From contig NMRB01002854.1 in assembly GCA_002633025.1 (NCBI GenBank), positions 9,259 through 73,258 on the forward strand: a stretch of DNA of 64,000 nt. Direction: 5' to 3'. Below, in pieces: positions 42,767 through 54,561 of the stretch; position 1 is the stretch's first letter; each line of letters opens with the position of its first letter. A program made the translations under genes and the position numbers. This stretch comes from Notospermus geniculatus. Taxonomy: Eukaryota > Nemertea > Pilidiophora > Heteronemertea > Lineidae. The notes below the pieces were generated by a model, which worked only from the letters and a program-made list of their open reading frames with translations, made no database searches and was not told where the DNA came from.

Positions 42767-45700
42767 CTGATTCTTCTCGACCGATACTCTCTTTGGCAGA
42801 GGATGGCTGGGATGAGTATATCAATGCTGTATTTCTGACCGTATGTATATGATGTTTTAGTTATTATCATTGTCACTTTTGTCAAGTTGTGTCGGCTGTC
42901 CTTTGTTACATTTGCAGTATGTCATACACGGGAGAATAGATCTACCTGCATATCGGCACCTGGGTCCATGTTCATGAACATACTTGTCCCTTGTATCACA
43001 CTTAGACTAAAGAAGTTTCAAGAATAAGGATCCAGGGCCCATGTTCCCGAAACGGTCGTTAGGTTAACGATGTCGTTAAAACTGCAAAAAATGCATAGCG
43101 TAACGACATCGTTAACCTTACGACGGCTTCGAGAAAATGGGTCCTGGACATTTAATAAGTCAGTTTTTGCCCGCAAATCAAGTGAAGTATTAGGAGAACA
43201 GCCCAATGCAACCAATATAAATGTTATATCTATTCTTATACTAACCTGGGTCATAAATATTGACGGACTGACGGCTTTACGCCGATATGAGGAATATGAT
43301 ATTTCCCCGCAGTTTGTGGACCACTGTGGACAGTGGGATTAGGTTCTCACACGTTTGGATCAACAATTGGTTGGCTGCATTGTGAATGCTGTGCATTTAA
43401 TTCTGCAGCAAGTTATATTATCAAAAAACGTTGACCACAGCCAGATGCGGATACGCACTGCCTTCATAAATCTACCTTGTTTCATCGTTACGGCCCAAGT
43501 TGGTAGTGTGAAGGCACCAAAGACATTTGACGGTGCGTTAGAACCTATAATGTAATACGTGTACATGTAACTGACCGATTAAGTAATGGTCTAACAATTT
43601 ATGACATTATCAACGCCCTGTCCAACTGATAATGTAATAATCGACTGATAATGTAGTAAAATTTCTGACCGGTTACATTATCAGTTGTAACAAAGCACCC
43701 GCTTGCTAGGCAACATCATGAAATGGTGATTTGCCGACTTTTGTCGGCCGATTTATAAAGAGAGTGTGTCCGACCCCACGATTATTTTCATCAGTTAGGG
43801 TTTAACAAATTTAAAATAAATCGGGCTGTTTTTTACTTCGCTACAGGGGTGTGACGATAAGAATGACTATATCGTGACCCAGATGCCGCTGCCTCACACT
43901 GTCAAAGATTTCTGGCGCTTAGTTGATGACGAGTGCGTTTCTACCATCGTCATGATGAATATTGTTGATGAGGATGATAAGGTAGGCTAACTACCAGCTG
44001 CTGCCGCCATGTCAAGATGTCTGGCGTGAAATCCCTGGAAAGTTATATTCCTTGAGAGTTTAAGAAATCGCTTCGTTAACCTTAACACTAATGCTAACGA
44101 TATTTCTGGCGGACATTTTTTTGCAATGTAAAAAAGGCATTAACGTTGGTGTTACCGTCAGTAGGATGACCTCTTAAACCTCCCTATTATCCTCGAGTAA
44201 AAACCTAACGTATTATTACCAAGTGCATAGTAGGCCCTAGTAAGGAGGTTAAACGGACCCATCAGTGGAGAGTGAGTCATTAGTATCGTGTGATAACTTC
44301 TGGTAATAGGGAGGTTAAGAAATCAAACGATAAACGTAAACTTTACCACAACATTATTTTTCATACTACACCATAATTTTCACCAGATTTTATATTGCCT
44401 TTTCGGTACAGAAATAACTTTGTCGTAAAGTTAACGTTTATCGTTTGATTTCTTAAAGGGCCTCTATAGGCAGCTTTTTAGCGGATTTTGATGTGATTAC
44501 TAACACAGAATTGGTGGCATGATGATCCAAGTTGGGCATCATTTTTGAAGTAAAATTTCATCAATGTCAACATCTGATTCACAATTCATGAGTTCATGGT
44601 TGCTAGCGCCACCTGTTGCACAGTAGAAGTACTGTTAGTAGCCTAATAACGAGCTGCCTCTAGAGGCCCTTTAAACTCCCTCTATTATTATTCATATGTG
44701 ATTCACTATCATGTCTATCACTTTCGTGTTGATTTCACTTCCGATGTTGCGTTCAGCATTCTCCGATCTACTGGCCAGGAGAAGGAGAGAAAATGGAATT
44801 CGGACCTTTGATGGTTGAAGGTAAAGAAACAGACTTCTCCCGCGATGGTATTACAGTCATCAGGAACTTTGAAGTTTCCAGAGTTACTCGAATGAAGGTG
44901 AGAGATTTACCCTTAGAAATACATGTCCATATTTGATCGTGTGTACAATCGAATGGGGATCCTTGCTCACTGCTTCATTAGGTGTCACTAGTGGTCAAAA
45001 CTATTGAAATGAAACTGACATCCCGGTCCTGATCAATTTCCCACACAAAAGGCGTCCATTGCATTAGGACCGGGTTTCGGTGCGCTGCCCTCTGTCGAGC
45101 TAGGAGCCCCATATGGGCTGTCAGAGTGATGAATGGAAACATCGTCACCTCTGAGGTGCGGGTTCGATTCCACTCGGTCCCGTAGGCTAATATATAATCA
45201 GAGTGATGCACCCCGTCTCTGATGTCTATTGTATGAGGGTATTGTCAGTAGATGCATGCCCCATTGTAACTGCCACTTACGTCCATCATACTATGGGATC
45301 TCCTACCTTACTCGATTCAATCCTCCTATTCACGAAACTCCTTCAAATTCCAAGTTAGAAAGCACCTTTGCGGTGATAAATATAAATTTAGTACTACAAA
45401 AATGGTTATTCCACGTGCACGTGAGATGCTTCTGAACAGGGCTCGTTGTGATCTACTGTTCAGAAGCCATCTGTATTCACATAATTTCAGAAATGTACCT
45501 GACCCCTCCTGCCCCTGTGGCCATCGTCAGCAGTCCACCTTACATGTTTTATTCCATTGTCCACTTCTAGCCACTCAACGTGAATTATTCGTAGCTAAAA
45601 TTACTGCCATCCCCCCGGGCCATCCCCAACTTTGACTTGGACTCCTTTAATGCACGTAGTCAGTCCGAAAGAGTCCGTATCCTACTTCATGGTTCATCAA

Positions 45701-47866
45701 ATTACCGTCACTCAACTGTACTGGATTTGATATCCGAAACTGCTGCTTTCATAGCTGAAGCCTGTCAAGTATTCAGTGGATCCTAGCTAATGTTGCCTTG
45801 AATATTAAATTATCATGGGGGAATTATACTTCCTCCAAGGTATTATAGAGTTTTCGCGGGGCCCCCGGGGCACCGGCGCGGATGTCCGTCCCTATGTTCG
45901 GTGCTGTTTTCGTGGCATCGTGCGGTGGGGTTGGCGTTGTCGTTGGTGTTTCGGGGGCTTTGCGGAAACTCCCTATTATTATCTACAGCCCACACCCTCC
46001 ATCAGACACCACCATCACTCTGCTAGCAGGGGTAGCTGCCACAACCCCCCCCCCCTAAAATTTAAATTTCATTCTTCTGTGTCCTTTTTTCCCCCTCATT
46101 TCATTCATTTTTTTTTCTTCATACATTTACATGTATGTTCCTTGGTCTGTTTGTTTATTTATTCCACCAGCACGATTCTATGCACCATCATACTTTTATT
46201 TGTAAATTTCTGTTCAGGGGCCGGTAATGCCTCGGCCTCGGCCCCTTGCACCTTCTTTTGTACTTTATTTTGTAAATAAACTACATACATACATACATAC
46301 TTATTCCGTGAAAGTCTGTTGTTGGGAGGCATTCTCTTACGGGGTGCATCTGATTATATACTACACCGGTACTCCTGTGATAGAGAGGGTGACTCTCTCT
46401 GACAGTGTAGGTTTCCTCCGGGTGCTCCGGTTTCCTCCTGCATTACATACGAATCGCACAATATTGTCTTCAGAAAAAAATGCGTCAAAATTAGAGCTCA
46501 CGGTTCTCGACTGAATATTTTTAAAAAGAGAAGCTGTTTGCATGCCCAATGCAGCAACTGTCAGCTCTGACGTTGTATAAATGGATGAGTCATGACCCAT
46601 GTCCTTGAAATTGGCCGCACTTGATTCGAGGTGTTTTGGAGAGTGTTTGGTGCGATTAATGCGAGTGGTCCGCCGGCTTCACGAGGAGTTTACGACCAGT
46701 TTGCTTTTCTTTCATCAGGGATGTACAGTGAAATCAACAAGACAAGTTCGACAGTTCCATTTACAGACATGGCCAGATGGATTGATGACCCCAACAACCC
46801 CAGAGTCAATTCTCCAGCTGATTGAGATGGTACAACTCTGGCAACAACAAATGGAAGACAAGAAGATACTCGTCCAATGCTTGTAAATACAAAAACAAAA
46901 TGTAGAATCTCTTACCAAGGACACGCGCGAACACGCTGAGCCCAATACGAGGTTGACCACAGTAGTGTAATGCCCATCACATAATAATCTTATTTGATTT
47001 GGCTTTTGTGGTCAGCCAATCAGCTTGGATTAGTATGATCAGCCGGATCGCCGTGCACAGCCTGGGGCCTGTTTCACGAAGTGACTTCAAGCCAATGGTA
47101 CCTTTAACCAAATGGAAAATGCATTGAAGTTAAAGGTACCATTAGCTTAAAGTCACACTTGATGAAACAGGCTCCTGATCGCTTTGATCGTTCCAAGCCG
47201 GCAGAGTTGATGGCTTGATCACCATGATCACCGTGATGGGCTTGATTGGGCCTCATCAAGCAGAACAAAATCCAGTGGGGTAAAGGCCCTTGTCTTGCGA
47301 TTGTCATAATATGACAATAATATTGCTTTACTGTGTACATGTAGTAGTTGAAAGCTGAAGAAAGTTTCATCCAACATGGAGGCCAGTCTCGGATTGTTTG
47401 ACTGTTTTTATCTTGCAGAGATGGAGCTTCCCAGAGTGGGGTATTTTGTGTGGCGCATTCCGTGATTGAAAAGGTCAAGGTCTACCACGAAGTTGATGTG
47501 TTCCAATTCGTCCGTCTGCTCAGGAGGAACAGACAGCAGCTCATAAACACATTCGTAAGTCTATAGGAACAAAGCCAGTATGGATTTGCCACAAATTAAT
47601 GAGAGTTTGATAAAATCTGTGTGACTGTGTGCGTTCCCTCTTTCATTCTTTCAAGTTGCGGCTTATTCCATCATTCAGTTCTAACTGAGCACTGGCAGGT
47701 GGGAATAACAACATATTTTTCTACGAATCGAGGCTATATATGAAATACATTTACATGAAGTATATTCAGGTTACATTGTGATTTCCAGGAGCAGTATAAG
47801 TTTGTCCACGACATTGTTCGGCAGTACCTGTCGCAATTTGCCACCTACTCAAATTTCCAGCGATAG
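42767..47866 (+). CDS. Receptor-type protein tyrosine phosphatase, D2 domain exons (3' part of gene)
   Basis: Six exons with GT-AG borders and matching phases: 42767-42840, 43847-43981, 44757-44897, 46719-46882, 47419-47554, 47789-47866 (TAG). Motifs in order: DEYINAVFLT; DYIVTQMPLPHTVKDFWRLV; IYWPGEGEKMEFGPLMVE; STRQVRQFHLQTWPDG; VQCLDGASQSGVFC; EQYKFVHDIVRQYL and the end of the domain. The signature Cys is present, but the P-loop is C-x5-Q instead of C-x5-R, as in pseudo-enzymatic D2 domains (CD45 D2 also has Gln). The WPD Asp is kept. Exon 1 begins with two bases of a split codon, so upstream exons (rest of D2, D1, membrane and outer parts) existed but are absent here. AATAAA lies near 48005. 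It would be cytoplasmic and regulatory. Confidence 0.9.
43031..43148. mobile_element. 118-bp foldback MITE in PTP intron 1
   Basis: TCCAGGGCCCATGTT...GGTTAACGATGTCGTTA pairs with TAACGACATCGTTAACC...CCTGGA: arms of about 46 bp around a 22-bp loop. No clear TSD. Class uncertain. Confidence 0.8.
44319..44456. repeat. Inverted repeat in PTP intron 2
   Basis: AAGAAATCAAACGATAAACG at about 44318 is complementary to CGTTTATCGTTTGATTTCTT ending at 44454, with about 85 bp between. Probably a short MITE, directly next to the following one. Confidence 0.7.
44453..44674. mobile_element. 222-bp MITE in PTP intron 2
   Basis: TTAAAGGGCCTCTATAGGCA at 44453 is mirrored by TGCCTCTAGAGGCCCTTTAA ending at 44674. 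TTAA-like flanks with GGGCC ends would suit PIF/Harbinger (TWA target) but the duplication is not decisive. Confidence 0.72.
44952..45230. repeat. Dispersed repeat DR1 copy 2 with tRNA-like B-box
   Basis: 44952-45118 matches 1979-2148. It is followed by a tRNA-like stretch with GGTGCGGGTTCGATTCC at about 45150-45166 (RNA polymerase III B-box GGTTCGATTCC). It is probably a SINE. It lies in PTP intron 3, just after exon 3. Confidence 0.65.
45277..46303 (+). mobile_element. 5'-truncated LINE in PTP intron 3
   Basis: Nearly the same as 52811-53690: the C-terminal ORF2 segment (RARCDLLFRSHLYSHNF, CPCGHRQQSTLHVLFHC), a small CCGGGC-containing insertion at about 45611-45623, a 3' UTR with GGTAATGCCTCGGCCTCGGC, and a (CATA)n tail at about 46284-46303. 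It is in the same orientation as the host exons. Confidence 0.9.
47064..47175. mobile_element. 112-bp foldback MITE in PTP intron 4
   Basis: GGGGCCTGTTTCACGAAGTG...TTTAACC pairs with TTAAAGGTACCATTAGC...GAAACAGGCTCC, giving arms of about 50 bp. Another fragment starting GGCCCTGTTTCATAAAGTGA lies at 48730. No clear TSD. Confidence 0.82.
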
Positions 47867-48132
47867 GATGGATGCAGAAGAAGTGTGTGTGACCAGAATG
47901 AAAAGGGGATCGTCTGCTGTGGCTTCCTATAAATTATGTACATAAATACACAATGTCACAGGGTTTCTGCTGGCAGTAGCCAAAGGAGCCACAAGTTACT
48001 TTTAAAATAAACTGGCGACAGAAATAAATGATTGATTCAAATTTTGTAATGCTATTTACAATGGAATGTTGCTGCTCTGGATAAAATTATCTTATTTCAA
48101 CAAAACTGACTGCTAAATCTAATACTAATACG

Positions 48133-48377
48133 GGGGAGCGCGGTGGCATAATGGTTGGGGCTGTGGACTCGTGATCGGAAGGTCGCGGGTTCGATCCCCG
48201 GCCGTGCCACTCTGTAACTCTCAAGTGGCCTGAAATGTCCATCGTGTGCGCTATATTGTGGCTGCCCTTTGGTTTCTACAGAAAGGTTTCTGAATCATAG
48301 GCTGGGGTAATAATGTGTGAAGCGCTTAGAGAGCGTAATACGCTATGAAGCGCTATATAAGAACTCACCATTACTAC
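48133..48377 (+). repeat. tRNA-derived SINE with intact Pol III boxes
   Basis: A-box TGGCATAATGG (48144-48154) and B-box GGTTCGATCCC (48188-48198) lie in a tRNA-like head. The body ends in AGCGCTATATAAGAAC and a short TTACTAC-like tail. It begins about 270 bp after the PTP stop codon. It is not a tRNA gene: the acceptor ends do not pair and a body follows. Confidence 0.85.
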
Positions 48378-50590
48378 AGTAGAAACCCTGCGATGTACAC
48401 AATGTACATAAGTATTCCTGGAGATATTGTATATTTTGACGCGTGGCGGCGAAAACTATCTAGTGTATATACTTTATGATCAGATGTCATTAGTTAACTG
48501 CCCCCTTTGTCTGCTCCTCTCGCTTAACAGTAGGCTACATGACAAGAAATACATGTAGCATAAATTGGAATACCCGGTGATGACGTAGCTGGTCTGAACA
48601 TGGCGCTGTTGTTTTGCAAACGATGGTTTCAAACAATCCGTGTGACAGGGATCAAAGTCCCCTGGAATCAAAGTCCAGTCTTATTGTTCAGCGAGGGCTC
48701 AGAATATAATTATGGCTATAGAGACCACGGCCCTGTTTCATAAAGTGACTTTAAAGCGATGTACGCGCGAGGTTGAAAATGAAATCTCGTTCAACTACCG
48801 CGACCCGTGATAGCTCCCCAATTTCATTCGTAGCTGGCGGGATTCTTGAAACTGATCTCGTGTGATTTCTAGCACCTTTGAACCATCAAATCACGGTATC
48901 GTCTACGTTTTATACAATAAAATGTTCAAGAAAAATATTTTATTAATATTATTTCAATGAATTAGGGCGACATTAGTGTTTACTGCCGGAATAATTTCAA
49001 AATCTCACGGGGTATTTCCGAGAACGAGATCGACAGACTGACAAAAAACATGGCGCGGAAAAATCCGAAGTGTGAGGAAGACTGACCAGAGAATTCGCCT
49101 CATGCTGCATGTTTAGTCAGATGGCGGCGTGTGAAGACAGAAAGTTGTTGTAGCACTAATGAGGACTTATCCTTTGCATGTTTTGCGGCTGACTCCGAGT
49201 CGTCTCCATCGGCATCACTCACTGAGTGACACTGTCAATCATGTCACCATGGTCACCCTCCTCGCTACTGATTGGTCATAGTAAATTCCGTAGTATTATA
49301 ATGAGATGGCTAGCTTGGAATTTCATTCATAAAATATAGTGCTGCCACCGTGCGGGAAATAAAGGAACTATCAATGTGCAGTACTGCAGAGCCAAGAAAA
49401 AGTTCCAGAACTAGCAAATTAACTTGTCCTTGATTAGGCAACAAGAGTAGAGAAAACTTGCTGAGCTGGAACTTATTCCAAGAAGTATTGCCAACAGGAA
49501 AACAATCTGAGCTCCCGACTTACTTAGCAGGCAAAGAAATATAGGATCTAGTTGCAAAGAAACACTTTTAAATGAGACAATTTGCCAGGATAAGAAATGT
49601 GGATTAGAGTTCATTAATTCTGTAGGCCTGTACAGTTCGGGACCTAATCAAACTACACAGAGGGCTGCAATCCAAGCTGATAGTTTGTTCCGCCAAACTG
49701 CTGCAATTATATGTCGCATGAAAGAACTGAGTCACTGACGACCTCAGTTACCCTTGGAGGAATTATACTTGTCAAGTACAATGTACATGTAATTCAATCA
49801 AGCTTACTCCTACCAAATTTACGGTTTGGACTGATGCATATTGAACGGGTTGAACGCATCTCAGGTGTGAATTGATCATGTCATGTGAACAACTTTTGAG
49901 TACCTCACTGACATGGGTATGAAAGAGAGGATCCTACTCCCTGTAAAGTTATCACTATCTGAAGCAGCCGTACGATCAACAGCATTCTGATCACCTAACG
50001 TCTGTGGATAAAACTTTTCCGATTTTAACAACAAGCCGTGTACTCTGCAGCTCTACCCCCGGCTCTCACAGTGAATAATTAATAAGGCAGTAAGTCTCGT
50101 CACTGATGACGTCACAGGCCTGGGGCCGTCTGTCGTATCGTTAGAATGAAGAAGGACTAATTGGCATATCGTAAACTTCCAATCGAATCTCGATAACCAC
50201 TGATACCTATGCTCATGAAACCGCAGACAATTATCATCAAGTATCCAAAACACACACATTTCCTCGAATTAATTAAATTTAATGTCTGCAAAGATGATTT
50301 TATCTTGCTAATTTCGTTGATGTGGGCAAACTATTTTTTTAGATTGTTGTTAGGCGATTAGCCGTTCTACACCAATTCCGGGACCGCCGTGAATTTTGCC
50401 GAAGACATCCTGCAAAAGTCCGACGCCTCTAGTGCTGGCATATTCCAATTGAAAAGTCAAGTTGCAGACATAGAATTAGGTTGCAGAAATAGAATTAGGT
50501 CAAAGTCAAACAAGAAGAATGGCAATGATGATTTTATAGGCTAGGCCTAGCCCCCTATTCACCATGGATGTGCCTACGTCTCTCTCGACT
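48378..50590. other. No gene seen
   Basis: A/T-rich DNA without convincing exons or ORFs above about 70 codons. It contains a MITE-end fragment at 48730 (GGCCCTGTTTCATAAAG). The DNA 48770-49150 is richer in CpG and could be a decayed promoter, but nothing supports a specific gene. Confidence 0.5.
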
Positions 50591-50594
50591 CACT

Positions 50595-51240
50595 AAGAAC
50601 CTCAACATAACCCCTTCCCACCCAATCCCAAGGGGTCTAATAAGCTCCATATTGTTTTACCAAGGGATGTAGGCCTACATGTGGTATTGACCCCTTCCCA
50701 CCCAAGTCATATGAATAAAGACTAGCAAATGCTTTTACTTGAATTTTGCAATACAAATGCACTACGCAAAGTGTACAAATCTGAAGTATGTCCCATTAAC
50801 TCCTTCCTACCCAAGTGGTCTGATGACATCTTTTTCGATTCATGAAGTGATATTAACCCCTTCTCACCAAATACGATATCTATCTCGATTCACCAAGCAA
50901 TATTAACCCCTTCCTACCCAAGTGGTCTGATAAGTCACGGTCTGATAAGATTTTTTCGATTCACAGAGTGATATTAACCCCTTCCCACCCAATGGGTGTA
51001 ATACTATACCTATCTCGATTAAATAAGTGATATTAACCCCTTTCTACCCAAGTGATCTGATATCTTTTTCGAGTGATGAAATGATATTAACCCCTTCCCA
51101 CCCAATGGGTGTAATACGACATCTACCTCGATTCACCAAGACATATTAACCCCTTCCTACCCAATTGGTCTGATAAGATATCTTTTTTCGATTCACCAAG
51201 TGATATTAACCCCTTTCCACTGAACTGGTTTCCGAGGAGC
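50595..51240. repeat. Degenerate minisatellite (about 60 bp, roughly 10 copies)
   Basis: ATATTAACCCCTTCCCACCC and variants recur about every 55-65 bp, each with a TCGATTCACCAAG block and a GGTCTGATAAG or GGTGTAATACG block. It abuts the 5' break of the LINE that follows. Confidence 0.9.
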
Positions 51241-51289
51241 GCTTTGCTTGCTAACCATTAGAAAGGCACACGTACTATTCTTACTTGTA

Positions 51290-53690
51290 TTGTTTACTTG
51301 TTTCATCACACGTTCGATGAGTCCATTATCCCACATTGTCCTTTGAAAATAGATAACTTATTGCGCGAAATTGCTGTTGACCGTGTCTCTGTACGTAAGA
51401 TCCTATTAGACTTAGATACTGCCAAAGGTGGGGGTGAGGATGGCATTACGAACCGCATGCTTAAAATGATAGCTGGAAGCCTTGATGGCCCACTCTCCTC
51501 CTTATTCCATAGGGTATTGGCTGCAAACACGTTCCCCGATTGCTGGAAGCGCGGTACCATTGTACCTGTTTTTAAGAATAAGGGTTCTACCCATTCCATC
51601 TTGAATTATCGTCCCATTACACTACTGAACTCTCTCTCAAAGGTTTTTGAACGCGTTATCTATCGCACCTTATCGAAACATATTCTACAAAATAACTTAA
51701 TTTACCCTTATCAATCTGGCTTCATACGTGGTCATGATACTTCTAAGCAACTGATTGACATAACCCATATGATTTTATCAGCTCGTCAAAATGGTTGTGA
51801 TACACGTGGCGTTTTTTTAGACATTGAGGGCGCATTCTATGCCATTCCTCATTTTTTACTTGTGCATAAAACTTAGGTCCTTTGGAATTAGCGGTAACAT
51901 CATTAACCTGATTTCGTCTTACTTGCAATCTAGAAAATTAAGAGTGAAGGTAAATGGATCCCTCTCTGATTGGTCTCCCGACGGTGCTATAAACAGTGGA
52001 GTACCACAGGGTTCCATTTTGGGTCCCCTCCTTTTCCTTCTTTATGTGAATGATATTGCTGACACAACGGACTATTGTAAGTTGTACATGTACGCTGATG
52101 ACTGTGCTCTATTTCTCTCACTGGATCGAGATCGCCATCCTATCACAACTCACGATTTTATCCAAAGTGACCTAGCTAAGCTTAATTCTTGGTCGCAAAT
52201 TTGGAAGTTAAATTTTAAAGGCAGCAAAAGTAAAGATGTTCTCTTTAAGTCCCCCAATAGGCGTCCATTACAGCTTCCCCCACTACTCCTGAACAATGAG
52301 GCAATACCGCACAAGCACCTGGGCATTAAACTGGACTCATCGCTCAATTTCCATCAACACATAGACCACATAGTACTGAAATGTAACAACAAACTTAACC
52401 CCCTTTCTAGTCTAAAACACTGTGTAAATGCAAAACACCTGCAGCAAATGTATATGTCTTTTATTCTCCCACACCTTGAATATGGTTCCGAACTATTTAC
52501 TATGGCCAATAATGAACATCTGGCGAAACTAGACAGAGTACACTATAGAGGGTCCTTGATTGTCAGTGGTTGCCTCCATGGGACCAATTCCTTGAAAGTT
52601 TTACATAGCCTCGGTTGGCAAAGTCTTGCCAGTCGCAGAGACTCTAAATTATTATTGCTGCTCTACGATAATGTGCACAATAATGTGCCATCTTTTATTT
52701 CAAATCGCTATAATCAATACAAAAATCCTATTCGCGACAACCGGCTTCGCCATTATAGGGATTTTATCATTCCAGCAAGAACCTCACAGTCCCTGCGCCG
52801 GACTGCAATACTTACGTCCATCAGACTATGGGATCTCTTACCATACTCGATTCAATCCTCCTATTCACGAAACTCCTTCAAATTCCAAGTTAGAAAGCAC
52901 CTTTGCGGTGATAAATATAAATTTAGTACTACAAAAATGGTTATTCCACGTGCACGTGAGATGCTTCTGAACAGGGCTCGTTGTGATCTACTGTTCAGAG
53001 GCCATCTGTATTCACATAATTTCACAAATGTACCTGATCCCTCCTGCCCCTGTGGCCATCGTCAGCAGTCCACCTTACATGTTCTATTCCATTGTCCACT
53101 TCTAGCCACTCAACGTGAATTATTCGTAACTAAAATTACTGCCATCCCCAACTTTGACTTGGACTCCTTTAATGCACGTAGTCAGTCCGAAAGAGTCCGC
53201 ATCCTACTTCATGGTTCCTCAAATTACCGTCACTCAACCGTACTGGATTTGATATCCGAAACTGCTGCTTTCATAGCTGAAGCCTGTCAAGTATTCAGTG
53301 GATCCTAGCTAATGTTGCCTTGAATATTAAAATCATCATGGGGGAATTATTCTTCCTCCAAGGTATCATAGAGTTTTCGCGGGGCCCCGGGGGCGCCGGC
53401 GCGGATGTCCATCCCTANACAACCCCCCCCCCCTAAAATTTCATTCTTCTGTGTCCTTTTCCCCCTCATTTCATTCATTTGTTTTTTCCTTCATACATTG
53501 ACATGTATGTTCCTTGGTCTGTTTGTTTATTTTATTTCACCAGCACGACTCTATGCACCATCATACTTTTATTTGTAAACTTCTGTTCAGGGGCCGGTAA
53601 TGCCTCGGCCTCGGCCCCTTGCACCTTCTTCTGTACTTTATTTTTGTAAATAAACTACATACATACATACATACATACAAAGTTAACTAT
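51290..53690 (+). mobile_element. 5'-truncated APE-class LINE (CR1/L2/Jockey-like)
   Basis: The element holds the RT half of ORF2, a 3' UTR with the hairpin-forming GGCCGGTAATGCCTCGGCCT and a (CATA)n tail (53660-53687). The endonuclease and ORF1 are missing. One N lies near 53417. Tandem 4-bp tails are common for CR1/L2-type LINEs. Confidence 0.88.
51298..53308 (+). pseudogene. LINE ORF2 reverse transcriptase, frameshifted
   Basis: 51298-51876 has the RT finger/palm motifs (NYRPITLLNSLSKVFERVI, YQSGFIRGHDTSKQL, FLDIEGAF). A one-base shift at about 51860 moves to 51824-53308 with INSGVPQGSILGPLLF and the catalytic MYADDCALF. The thumb region follows (HKHLGIKLDSSLNFHQHI), then a C-terminal Cys-His motif CPCGHRQQSTLHVLFHC. 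Without its endonuclease half this copy cannot move. Confidence 0.92.
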
Positions 53691-54310
53691 CCGCTATAGA
53701 TTACTTATGATAGCAATAATATAAGTATATTCTTGTTATAGGCCTGAGAAACTGATGTGTAGAATGTATAGTTGTATTAATGGTATTCATACAGTACTGA
53801 CCTTTCCTGAGATACAACTTCAAACAACTCCAGGTCACTTGTCATGCCTCGCCATTTCAATTAATGCCATTTACCTTGAATTTGACACTGAGATCATGGA
53901 CAAAAGTCAACATTTTTTCACAGAGTTGTCTCGGGGGAAGTGGTCGCTAACAGACGGCTTTGTATAGCCTGTGGAGGTGATAAAACGATTGACGGATGGC
54001 CCCTCGCTAAATCAGCAAGGCCATGACTTTAGAGGGAATGAATCTGTCAAGATGGGCTCTCGTTCCTCACATCCGTTGCGGATTCGAATAAATCTGCCGA
54101 AGATTAAGGACAAACACTCAAAAACTGGAACACTCTCACGGCGATTTCGACTGCCCCATCCGCCAAAAAAACACCGTTTGTCGATCTGTGGGAGGGGGGA
54201 CGGAGGGGGTTTATTTCACATTGCAAGCAGACGGACAAAAATGATCTCTGCACTTTGGTACCCTACATTTGTAGATGGCACTCAGTGAAACGGCGAAACG
54301 CCCATTATGT
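53691..54310. other. No gene seen; right edge of the foreign segment
   Basis: Unique-looking DNA between the LINE and the Gypsy gag start. A G-rich tract lies at 54190-54210. The border to Gypsy sequence is near 54320. Confidence 0.5.
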
Positions 54311-54319
54311 TGAAGGTGA

Positions 54320-54439
54320 ATTTAATTGCTGCAGCCATCTACGCCAGTTCTCGGCAGTATTGCCATCAAATGAAAGTTCCTTGGGCGGAGTTAAACTATC
54401 CATCTTGGGCACGGGTACTTACTTTAACTTCTGACACCA
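54320..54439 (-). pseudogene. Gypsy PBS, leader and gag N-terminus
   Basis: Directly after the 5' LTR comes TGGTGTCAGAAG (54439-54428), a normal Gypsy PBS position. The gag start ATG at about 54404 follows (MDSLTPPKELSFDG...NWRRWLQQ). The frame loses homology after about 24 codons near 54325, where the foreign DNA begins. The matching rest of gag, minus some 65 residues, is 12.7 kb away at 41612. Confidence 0.82.
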
Positions 54440-54561
54440 TGTAATGATTTTGTTTACTTGAATGACGGAGACAACCACTGAGTTCTGTTTCAGATTGACA
54501 TCGGTAACTTTTATTTGAGGCGCCATGAACATAGTCTGAAGACATGTGTGTAGGTGGCAGC

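Noticed and set aside
45815-46279. 154-codon frame after the LINE in PTP intron 3
   Set aside because: It lies in the LINE 3' UTR and tail and is low complexity; a LINE copy at 53330-53690 has no matching frame.
48133-48215. Functional tRNA gene
   Set aside because: A- and B-boxes are present but the sequence continues into a SINE body and tail; no proper acceptor stem.
50595-51240. CRISPR-like array
   Set aside because: Repeats are degenerate, spacers resemble each other, and the DNA is clearly eukaryotic.
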